A stretch of 64,000 bases of DNA, taken from positions 152,478,691-152,542,690 of the forward strand of contig NC_134397.1 of the NCBI RefSeq assembly GCF_050003625.1. Reading direction: 5' to 3'. Positions 23,821 to 35,800 of this stretch are shown piece after piece (position 1 is the first letter of the stretch; each line of letters begins with the position of its first letter). This DNA comes from Haematobia irritans (Eukaryota > Arthropoda > Insecta > Diptera > Muscidae). The position numbers and the translations under genes are program-made. The notes under the pieces are model-generated. The model made no database searches, was not told where the DNA came from, and saw only the letters and a program-made list of their open reading frames with translations.

Positions 23821-26800
23821 CTGAAAAGATTTTCAAAACCAAATATTCAAAAAATTTTATTGATTGAAAAATCCACAACATCATTGGAAACTTACATAAC
23901 AGGCCAACCCATGACATAACTGTCACTTTATGGATTGATGGTACTACCTGACGTGATAGAAAGACATGAGCTATAAACATATCGCTGGTATAATTTAAAC
24001 GATTACTAAAACCAAAAGATAATTAAAAATAACTATATGAACTTATTGGTTATTGCCTTTGAATTTCACTTACTAAAAATGATTCACGGAATAATTATGC
24101 AATAAAATATCGGTTTTATATGCCAATGTAGAGTAGGTAACATCATGACAATTGGGTAGGCAGCTTTCACAACGTACACTTTTGAAATTATCTGAAATTA
24201 ATTTAAGAAAAAACAAGTAAGGAAAGTCTAAAGTCGGGCGGGGCCGACTATATTATATCCTGTACCACTGTGTAGATCTAAATTTTCGATACCATATCAC
24301 ATCCGTCAAATGTGTTGGGGGCTGTATATAAAGGTTTGTCCCAAATACATACATTTAAATATCACTCGATCTGGACAGAATTTGATAGACTTCTACAAAA
24401 TCTATAGACTCAAAATTTAAGTCGGCTAATGCACTAAGGTGGAACACAATGTTAGTAAAAACAAGTATATACGGCCGTAAGTTCGGCCAGGCCGAAGCTT
24501 ATGTACCCTCCATCATGGATTGCGTAGAAACTTCTTCTAAACACTGCCATCCACAATCGAATTACTTAAGTTGCGGTAACGCTTGCCGATGGCAAGGTAT
24601 CTTAAAACCTCCTAACACCATCTTCTAAATTGTATGTAAGTCCATACGTGGTATATATTAAATCAAAAAAAATATGGATCCAATACGTATATAATTCAGT
24701 TTGTCAAAGTAGACATAAAATTTTGACAAATTTTTCTACAGAAATAAAATTTTAACAAAATTTTCTATAGATATAAAATTTTCACAAAATTTTCTATAGA
24801 AAAAAAACTTTTGACAAAATTTTCTATAGAAATAAAATCTTGGTAGATTATTTTTGGCTCAAGTAGCAACCATGATTATGAACCGAATAAAATTTGAACA
24901 AAATTTTCTATAGAAATAAAATTTTGACAATGATGAAAATTTTATTATGAACCGAATAAAATTTTAACAAAATTTTCTATAGAAATAAAATTTTGACAAA
25001 ATTTTCTATAGAAATAAAATTTTGACAAAATTTTCTATAGAAATAAAATTTTGGTAGACTATTTTTGGCTCTAGTGGCAACCATGATTATGAACCGATAT
25101 GGACCAATGTTTGTGTGATTGGACCAATTTTGGTATGGTTGTTAGCGACCATATACTAACACCACGTTCTTAATTTGAACCGGATCGGATGAATTTTGCT
25201 CCTCCAAGAGGCTCCGGAGGTCAAATCTGGAGAACGTTTTATATGGGGGCTATATATAATTATGGACCGATATGGACCAATTCTGACACGCTTGTTAAAT
25301 ATCATATACTAACACCATGTTCCAAATTACAACCGGATTGGATGAAATTTGCTTCTCTTGGAGACTTCGCAAGCCAAATCTGTTTTGGGTCAATTTGACC
25401 CACCCATACAATCTTAACGTAATTTAAAAACAAGTATATACGGCCGTAAGTTCGGCCAGGCCGAATCTTATGTACCCTCCACCATGGATTGCGTAGGAAC
25501 TTCTACTAAAGGCTGTCATCCACAATCGAATTACTTGGGTTGCGATAACACTTGCCGATGGCAAGGTATCGTAAAACTTTTTAACACTGTCTTCTAAATT
25601 GTAAGTTAGCCCATACGGGGTATATATTAAACAAAAAAAGGCCGATTAAATACGTATATAATCTAGTTTGACAAAATTTTCTATAGAAATAAAATTTTGA
25701 CAAAATTTTCTATAGAAATGAAACCTTGACAAAATTTTCTATAGAAATAAAATTTTGACAAAATTTTCTATAGAAATAAAAATTTGACAAAATTTTCTAT
25801 AGAAATAAAAACTTGACAAAATTTTCTATAGAAATAAAATGTTGACAAAATTTTCTATGGAAGTAAAATGTTGACAAAATTTTCTATAGCAATACAATTT
25901 TGACAAAAATTTCTATAGAAATAAAATGTTGACAAAATTTTGTATAGAAATGAAATTTTGACAAAATTTTGTATAGAAATAAAATGTTGACAAAATTTTC
26001 TACAGAAATACATTTTTTACAAAATTTTCTATAGAAATAAAATTTTGACAAACATTTCTATAGAAATAAACTTTTGATAAAACTTTCTATAGACATGAAA
26101 TTTTAACAAAACTTTCTATAGTAATAAAATTTGACAAAATTTTCTATGGAAATAAAGTTTTGGTAGATTGTTTTTGGCGATATGGACCAATTTTTGTGTA
26201 ATAAGTCATCGGCTATATATAACTAAAGACCGATATGGACCAATTTTTACATGGCTGTTAGAGGCCATATATTGACAAAATGTACCAAATTTCAACCGTA
26301 TCGGATGACTTTTGCTCCTCCAAGAGGTTCCGGACGTCAAATCTGGGGACGGTTTATATGGGAACTATATATAATTATGGACCGATAGGGACCAATTTTT
26401 GCATGGTTGTTAGAGACCATATACTAACACCATGTACCAAATTTCAACTGGATCGCATGAATTTTGCTCTTCCAAGAGGCTCCGGAGGTCAAATCTGGGA
26501 ATCGGTTTATATGGGAGCTATATATAATTATGGACCGATATGGACCAATTTTTGCATGGTTGTTAGAGGCCGTATACTAACATCAGGTACCAAATTTCAG
26601 CCGGATCGGATGAATTTTGCCCCTCCAAAAGTCTCCGGAGGTCAAATCTGGGGATCGGTTTATATGGGGGCTATATATAATTATGGACCGATATGGACCG
26701 ATATGGACCAATTTTTGCATGGTTGTTAGAGACCATATACTAACATCAGGTACAAAATTTCAATCGGATCGGATGAATTTTGCCCCTCCAAGAGGCTCCG

Positions 26801-29800
26801 GAGGTCAAATCTGGGGATCGGTTTATATGGGGGCTATATGTATTTATGGACCGATATGGACCAATTTTCGCATGGTTGTTAGAGACCGTATACTAAGACC
26901 ACGTACCAAATTTCAACCGGGTCGGATGAATTTTGCTGCTCCGGGAGGCTCCCCAAGCCAAATTTGGGGATCGGTTTATATGGGGGCTATACGTAAACGT
27001 GGTCCGATATGGCCCATTTTCAATACCATCCGACCTACATCAATAACAACTACTTGTGCCAAGTTTCAAGTCGATAGCTTGTTTCGTTCGGAAGTTAGCG
27101 TGATTTCCACAGACGGACGGACAGCCGGACAGACGGACGGACGGACGGACATGCTTAGATCGACTCAGAATTTCACCACGACCCAGAATATATATACTTT
27201 ATGGGGTCTTAGAGCAATATTTCGATGTGTTACAAACGGAATGACAAAGTTAATATACCCCCATCCTATGGTGGAGGGTATAAAAATTGATGTTTATTTA
27301 GTTCCATTACTTTTATTGTTGACGTTGTGTTTTTAAATCAAAATAAGTACATAAATACAAAAATTCATTACATAAGTATCAGAAATTATAATATATAGCA
27401 GTCTTTTATTGAAAATTTTTGCAAAGTATATTGCTTTATTCTTTGCAAACAAAGTGATTGCAGGTGTTGCACACAGTTGAATATTTGTTAGCGTTTTTTG
27501 TTTGTTGGCAAAAGAAACAACGCTGGCTCTTTCGTGAAGTTCCAGGGCTTTCAATATTACACTGAAATGAGGTTGCTTCTGAGGACTGATGTGGCTGTTG
27601 GATACTTTTGACAACGTTTTTAGCCGATGCGACACGTTTTTAGCGATAGGACACAACAGTTAGATTTTATGTCCGTAATCCTGGATATCGCGAGTTTAGA
27701 AGGGCCAGGCGCATGGGACAAGATTTGATAGCGAGGAATTTTGCCGCTTGAAACTGATGGTTGATTTTGCCAAAGCACAGTTTCATCTTTTGATAAAAAA
27801 GTTTGTGTATTGGCTTCTTGAGCTGTGCAGTCTCCAAGTACACTTTCTACATTTTCACTAGAAGATATATCCGACTCATCAACTCCTTTCTCACTGACAG
27901 GTACAAAATCTTCACCATCATCACTATCGTCAAAAATATCGGCATCCTCGTCATTCAGAATTCGAATGAATTCATCATTGTTGAGAACCTACTCAAAATA
28001 CAATAACTTGCCTAACATCGTAGCGATCATTTCCTATCGAGGAAATTGTGTCGGAATCTAGAATAAAATGGGCTTTAAATAGCTTTGGACCATTCAAATC
28101 CCCCGGACCTGATGGAATTACTCCGGCGGAGTTACAGGCAGTGGCTGAAAGAATTATCCCCTGGTTGACGGTGATATATAAAAAATGTGTAAACTTAGCA
28201 TATATTCCAGAAAAGTGGAGGGAAACAAAAGTCGTCTTCATACCTAAAGCAGGAAAAGCCTCTCACTCGAGTGCGAAGGATTTCCGACCAATCAGCTTAT
28301 CCTCATTCCTACTTAAGACCCTGGAGAGGATGATAGACATGTATCTTAGAACTAGCGTGGATTCAGGTTTGCTCTCGAAACGACAGCATGCATACTCGAA
28401 GGGCAGGTCTACTGAGACCGCATTGCATGAACTGGTCAGCTTTATTGAAAGCTCACTATCTGTCAAAGAATACACAATCGTGGCGTTTCTAGACATCGCA
28501 GGGGCGTTCAATAATGTCCATCCGAGATCGATATTAAATGGACTGACAACTCTGAATGTTGATCCAGGTATACTTAGGCTGTTAGACGAACTTCTAATGA
28601 AGAGAAGTATTTCAGCCACACTAGGGCAAGCAAACATACAAAGGTATGTGAACAGAGGCACTCCCCAAGGAGGAGTTCTATCACCTCTTCTTTGGAATGT
28701 CGCTACAAACAACCTTCTGGTTTCTCTAGAAAAAGAAAGGATAAAAGTGGTGGCATACGCAGATGATGTGGCGCTAGCAGTCAGGGGAAAATTCCCATCC
28801 ACAATCAGAGATATTATACAGAGAGCTCTCCGGATGACTGATGAATGGGCGAAAGACAATGGTCTTGGAGTAAATCCTGCAAAGACAGAAATAGTCATGT
28901 ACTGCAAAGATCACAAAACTCCCACGGTTAGGCCCATTTCCTTAGGGGGTACTGAAATTCCCTTTGGTGAGTGTGCAAAATACCTGCGCGTTATTTTGGA
29001 CAGGAAGCTGAATTTTAGGCTTAATATTGAAGAGAGGGCGAGAAAAGCCACGGTAGCTTTGTACTCGTGCAAAAAGGCAATAGGGAAAAAGTGGGGACTA
29101 AGACCAAAAATTGTGCATTGGCTATACACGGCAGGGGTTAGACCTATAATGCTATATGGTGTTGTAGTCTGGTGGCCGGCACTTCAGAAACCGACTTGTT
29201 TAGATAAAGTTCAGCGTATGGCGAGCTTATGTATCTCAGGCGCATTTAGTAAGACAGGAACAGACTCCCTTAATGTCATGCTAAATCTATTGCCTTTAGA
29301 CATTTTGGCCAAACAGTCAGCTGCAACAACGGCTGTGCGGTTGCGCGAGCTATCGCTGTGGTCGGAAAAAAGTTACGGTCACAGTTCGGTTCTCAAAATA
29401 ATGCCAGATGTGCCTAACGTAGTGGATTACACCCTGGCAAAACCACTTTTCGACAAAAAGTTTGAAACTCTAATTCCCAACAGTGAGGCGTGGTGTACAC
29501 AGACCCCGGGGAATAAAAGATACATAGATTTCTATACTGATGGCTCCAAATTGAATGGACAAGTGGGGTTCGGAGTATATTCTAAAGATCTGGAAATTCG
29601 AATAGCGAAAAGATTACCTAATCACTGTAGTGTTTTTCAGGCTGAAATATTGGCAATAAGAGAGGTGGTGAATTGGCTGAGAAGTAATGTTCCAACAAAT
29701 ATTGGCATTAATATATACTCAGACAGTCAACCTGCAATAAAATTCTTGGACTCTGTGTTCCTTAACTCAAAAACGGCCATAGACTGCCGCAAATCTCTCA

Positions 29801-32800
29801 ACGAGATGGCTGAGCAGTACAATATTCACCTAATATGGGTGCCTGGTCATAGGAACATACCGGGGAACTGTGAAGCAGATGTGTTAGCAAGGCTAGGAAC
29901 TACCTTACATATTCCAGGGGAACTAGAATCTGTTGGTATGCCTCTGGCCACCTGCAAGCTCTTACTGCGTGAGAAGGCTGTTATGATGGTCAATATTCGA
30001 TGGGAGAATTGCAAGGGTTGTAACGACACCAAGCAAATATGCCCCCATTTAAACTTAAACCGCACACTAGATATGCTAGTGTTATCAAGGCGTCAGATAG
30101 CACTCCTAATATCTGCTATAACGGGTCGCTGCCTGATAGGCGAATTTGCAAAAACTATAGGTGCGAAGTATAATGACTATTGTATAAGCTGTCATGACGT
30201 GGAGGAAAAGGAATCAATTAAACACCTCTTGTGTGAGTGTCCTGCTTTTTGTGTAAGGCGTAAGCGAATTTTAGGAGCATATAGCTTTAGATTACTGGCT
30301 GACCTGGAAAACGTTAACTTAAGCAGTTTGTTAATGTTTTTGGAGCAATCTGGTTGGTTCCACAAAAGTAAATAATAGAGAAGGTTCAGTGGTTAAGACT
30401 AGAAGTGCCCATATGTAATAGGTACTTTTAGTTAAATGTGGTATCACAATGGACTGAATAGTCTAAGTGAGCCTGAAATTTAATCGGGCTGCCACTTTAA
30501 CCTAACCTAACCTAACCTAACATCGTAAAGTTACATATATTTATTACGAAAAAATATTACTTTGTTTCCTTGAGCTATTTCTGGCAATTTACGTCTATTC
30601 TCTATGACAAGCAAAAATCAATTGCAGGAGTTTTATACTGGTCGAGAATAGACTTGTGTGTCTAAGCCAGAAACGGTGATTCCCCTTTTTCGCACCACAA
30701 ATACAGATTCCTTTGCACGTCTATTGACAAGGTGATAGCAGGAACTACCACTTCAAAGCAGTCAAGCAGCAGTGCATAAAACAACAAACACAGCAAAGTA
30801 ATAGTAGACCGTTGTGATCCCGCTCTCACCTTCTCTTCATACATCTTATTTGATAGCATCATGACAGTCGCAATATATATATCGATAACTTAATAACATT
30901 CTGTGAATACCGATCAGGCATAATGTTCATTTTGCTATTTTACCTCATTAAATTCGCACACAAACTATTGGTGGGTCAAATTGACCCAAAACATAATAAG
31001 TGTTACAAAAACATAAATATCGGGTCACCGTTGAAACGAAAAAATTTTTTTGTATTGTTTCTATGCAAAAACGTTGGTTTTAAATAACTTTATGAATATA
31101 AAAAGCACCAGCTCATTCCATTAGTGCTAAGCAGAATTATTAAGAGATTTCTTTTGAAATTGGGTCATATTGACCCAAACATAGCAGAAGGGTTACATGG
31201 GCGCTATATATAATTATGGACCGATGTGGACCAATTTTTGCACGGTTGTTAGAGACCATATACCAACACCATGTACCAAATTTCAGCCGGATCGGGTACA
31301 ATTTGCTTCTCTTTGAGGCTTCGCAAGCCAAATCTGGAGATCGGTTTATATGGGGTCTATATATAATTATGGACCGATGTGGACCAAATTTTGCATGGCT
31401 GTTAGAGACCATATATCAACATCATGTACCGAATTTCAGCCGGATCGGATGAAATTTGCTTCTCTTTGAGGCTCCACAAGCCAAATCTGGGGATCGGTTT
31501 ATATGGGGGCTATATATAATTATGGACCGATGTGAACCAATTTTTGCATGATTGTTAGAGACCATATACCAACACCATGTACCAAATTTCAGCCGGATCG
31601 GATGAAATATGCTTCTCTTAGAGGCTCCACAAGCCAACTCTGGGGATCGGTTTATATGGGGGCTATATATAATTATGGACCGATGTGGACCAATTTTTGC
31701 ATGTTTGTTAGAGACCATATACTAACACCGTGTACCAAATTTCAATCGGATCGGATGAAATTTGCTTCTCTTTTAGGCTCCGCAAGCCAAATTTGGGGAT
31801 CGGTTTATATGGGGGCTATATATAATTATGGACCGATGTGGACCAATTTTTGCATGGTTGTTGGAGACCATATACCAACACCATGTACCAAATTACAGCC
31901 GGATCGGACGAAATATGCTTGTGTTGGAGGCTCCACAAGCCAAATCTGAGGGTCCCTTTATATGGGGGCTATACGTAAAAGTGGACCGATATGTCCCATT
32001 TTCAATACCGTCCGACCTACATCGATAACAACTACTTGTGCCAAGTTTCAAGTCGATAGCTTGTTTCGTTCGGAAGTTAGCGTGATTTCAACAGACAGAC
32101 GGACGGACGGACATGCTTAGATCGACTCAGTATTTCACCACGACCCATAATATATATATACTTTATGGTGTCTTAGAGCAATATTTCGATGTGTTACAAA
32201 CGGAATGACAAAGTTAATATACCCCTATCCTATGATGGAGGGTATATTAACTAACTCTGAACCGATTTCAATAAAAATATGGGAAACATTTAAATCTGAA
32301 GCAATTTTAACGAAACGTCGCAAAAGTTTATTTATGATTTATCGCTCGATATATATGTATTAGAAGTCTAGTAAAATTAGAGTCATTTTTACAACTTTTC
32401 GACTAAGCAGTGGCGATTTTACAATGAAAATGTTGGTATTTTGACCATTTTTGTCGAAATCAGAAAAACATATATATGGGAGCTATATCTAAATCTGAAC
32501 CGATTTCAACCAAATTTGGCACACACAGCAACAATACTAATTATACTCCCTGTGCAAAATTTCAACTAAATCGGAGTTAAAAATAGGTCTCTGTGGTCAT
32601 ATGAGTGTAACTCGGGCGAAAGCTATATATGGGAGCTATATCTAAATCTGAACCGATTTCAACCAAATTTGGCACGCATAGCAACAATGCTAATTCTACT
32701 CCCTGTGAAAAATTTCAATTAAATCGGAGTAAACGATTGGCCACTGTGGTCATATGAGTGTAAATTGGGCGAACGATATATATGGGAGCTATATCTAACT

Positions 32801-35800
32801 CTGAACCGATTTCAATAAAATTTGGCACACTTGACTACACTACCAATTGTACTCCTAGTTCAAAATTTCAACCAAATTGGGTTAAAACTCTGGCTTGTTG
32901 GACCGTATTAGTCCATATCGGGCGAAAGATATATATGGGAGCTATATCTAACTCTGAACCGATTTCAATAAAATTTGGCACACTTGACTATAGTACTAAT
33001 TGTTCTTCTTGTGCAAAATTTTAAGCAAATTAGGGTAAAACTCTGGCTTCTGGGGCCATATAAGTCCATATCGGGCTATATCTAAATCTGAACCGATTTC
33101 TTCCAAAATCAATAGGGTTCTATTCTGAGCCAAAACACATACTTGTGCCAAATTTGAAGTCTATTGGACTAAAACTGCGACCTAGACTTTGATTACAAAA
33201 ATGCGTTCACGGACAGACGGACATGGCTATATCGACTCAGGAGCCCACCCTGAGCATTTTTGCCAAAGACACCATGTTTCTATCTCGTCTCCTTCTGGGT
33301 GTTGCAAACATATGCACTAACTTATAATACCCTGTTCCACAGTGTGGCGCAGGGTATAAATATTTCAGTACCCGAAAAAATTCCATTATGAACGCCTATT
33401 TTCATGAACTCCTTAAGACTACTTTTCAAAGTTAACACTATTCACAAATTTTCAACTCCTCAATTTGAAATTATTTTATGTTATACCCTCTACCATAGGA
33501 TGGGGGTATACTCGTATTAACTTTGTAACACATCGAAATATTGCTCTAAGACCCCATAAAGTATATATATTCTGGGTCGTGGTGAAATTCTGAGTCGATC
33601 TGAGCATGTCCGTCCGTCCGTCTGTAGAAATCACGCTAACTTCCGAACGAAACAAGCTATCGACCTGAAACTTGTCACAAGTAGTTCTTATTGATGTAGG
33701 TCGAATGATATTGCAAATGGGCCATATCGGTCCACTTTTACGTATATCCCCCATATTAACGGACACCCAATTTGCATTACGGAGCCTCAAAGAGAAAAAA
33801 AATTTCATCCGATCCGGCTGAAATTTGGTACATGTATGTGGTCTCTAAAAACTATACAAGAATTGATCCACATCAGTCCATAATTACATATATATAGCCC
33901 CCATATCAACCGATCATCCGATTTGGCTTGCAGAGCCTCTAAGAGAAGCAAATTTCATCCGATCCGGCTGAAATTTGGTACATGGTGTAAGTATATGGTC
34001 TCTAACAACTACGTAAAAATTGGTCCACATCGGTCCATAATTATATATAGCCCCCATATCAACCGATCCTCTGATTTGGCTTGCGGAGCTTCTAAGAGAA
34101 GCAAATTTCATCCGATCCGGCTGAAATTTGGTACATGGTGTAAGTATATGGTCTCTAACAACTACGTAAAAATTGGTCCACATCGGTCCATAATTATATA
34201 TAGCCCCCATATCAACCGATCATCCGATTTGGCTTGCAGAGCCTCTAAGAGGAGCAAAATTCATCCTATCCGGTTGAAATTTGACACATGGTGTATATGG
34301 TCTCTAACAACCATGCAAAAATTGGTCCACATCGGTCCATAATTATATACAGCCCCGATATAAACCGATCCGCAGATTTGACCTCCGGAGCCTCATGCCC
34401 GATCCGGTTGAAATTTGGTACGTGGTATTAGTATATCGTCTCTAACAACCATGCAAAAATCTATATATAACCCCCATTTAAACCGATCCCCAGATTTGAC
34501 CTCCGGAGCTCTTGGAGGAGCAAAATTAATCCGATCCGGTTGAAATTTGGTACGTGAAGAAATTTAGTACATTGCGCTAGTATATGGTCGCTAACAACCA
34601 TGCCAAAAATGGTCCATACCATGCCAAAAATGGTTCAAATAATCTACCAAAATTTTATTTCTATAGAAATTTTTTCAAAATTTTATTTCTATAGAAAATT
34701 TTGTCAAAATTTTATTTCTATAGAAAATTTTGTCAAAATTTTAGTACTATAGAAAATTTTGTTGAGATTTTATTTCTATAGAAAATTTTGTGAAATTTTT
34801 ATTTCTATAGAAAAATGTATTCCTATAGAAAATTTTGTCAATCTGAATTATACATGTATTTTATCGGCCTTTGTTATTTACCGCGTATAGACTAACTTAC
34901 AAATGAGAAGACGGTGTTAAGAAGATACCTTGCCATCGGCAAGTGTTACCGCAACCCAAGTAATTCGATTGTGGATGACAGTCTTTAGTACAAGTTTCTA
35001 TGCAATCCATGGTGGAGGGTACATATGATTCTTGTTGACTCTGGCTTTTGCAAAATCGAGATTTTCCTCCCGTACGAACTTGTCTGTTTTGCCAAATTTG
35101 TAAGGATGCAGGTTCCGTGTACCGAAAAAATTTGTTAAAGACTTTTTTTATAATATTAAAATATTTTGCCAAAATTATTGTACCATCGAAACTGTACTAA
35201 ATCATTCGCGAGGGTTCTACAGTACTGCTCAAGGTGAAAAAGTATTTAAAAAAGTACTATAGTACTGCATTTTCCAACCGTGATGTGTGCTATAATGACA
35301 TGTAAAAATTTTCTCTAGGATATGGAGGGGTAGTGTCTTAATGATCTTAACTCCTCATGGGAGAAAGAATATAAATTTTTACTATTCCCCCTTATTATAA
35401 TTTTTGCCTGTAGTTAGCAGCGGAATAACAGTACCCATTTTTATACCCTCCTCCATTCCGTTTGTAACACATCGAAATATTGGGCTGAGACCTCATAAAG
35501 TATATTTATTATGGGTCGTGGAGAAATTCTGAGTCGATCTAACTACAAGTATATCCGTCCGTCCGTCTATGGGAATCACGCTATCTTCCTAACCAAACAA
35601 GATAAACTTGGCAAAAGTAGTTAATATTGATGTAGGTCGGATGGTATTGCCAATGCGACATATCGGACCACGTTTACGTATAGCCCCTACCAGATTTGTA
35701 ATGCGGATCATCTTGGAGGAGCAACTTTCAACCGATCACGTTGGAATTTGGTACGTGGTGTTTATATATGGTCTCTAACATTCATGCTAAAATTGGTCCA

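Larger units (their letters stand above)
25382..31192 (-). mobile_element. piggyBac-like transposon, dead and interrupted
   Basis: The right terminus reads, from outside in on the minus strand, CCCTTCTGCTATGTTTGGGT and on into CAATATGACCC. It is next to TTAC, a decayed form of the TTAA target. The left terminus keeps TGTTTTGGGTCAATTTGACC but has lost its first bases. A second inverted motif lies at 30970-30992. A7 (25431-27285) and a LINE (28023-30515) sit inside. Remaining element sequence is about 1.45 kb. Assignment rests on the C-terminal Cys motif of the frame at 27436-28010 and the CCC...GGG/TTAA ends. Confidence 0.6.
24462..32246 (+). mobile_element. Family A element copy A6, split by a piggyBac-like element
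   Basis: The left part (24462-25381) has the head, a 29-bp array and the first 153-bp units. The right part (31193-32246) resumes in phase with the unit at ATGGGCGCTATATATAATTA and runs to the tail hairpin. About 13 bp of the unit are missing at the left junction. Confidence 0.7.
24214..33357 (+). mobile_element. Family B element copy B4, interrupted, in intron 3
   Basis: The head CAAGTAAGGAAAGTCTAAAG is at 24214 and has the hairpin GTCGGGCGGGGCCGAC. The body resumes after 32246 with four units spaced 152-154 bp (32481, 32635, 32787, 32940). The tail holds ACGGACAGACGGACATGGC and a terminal hairpin ending CGCAGGGTATA at 33357. About 8 kb in the middle is later insertions (A6 with the piggyBac-like element inside). 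Confidence 0.7.

Noticed and set aside
26617..27336. 239-codon plus-strand frame
   Set aside because: Crosses array, GACG tract and tail of A7; a product of the repeat period.
28263..28907. 214-codon minus-strand frame
   Set aside because: Antisense shadow of the LINE reverse transcriptase.
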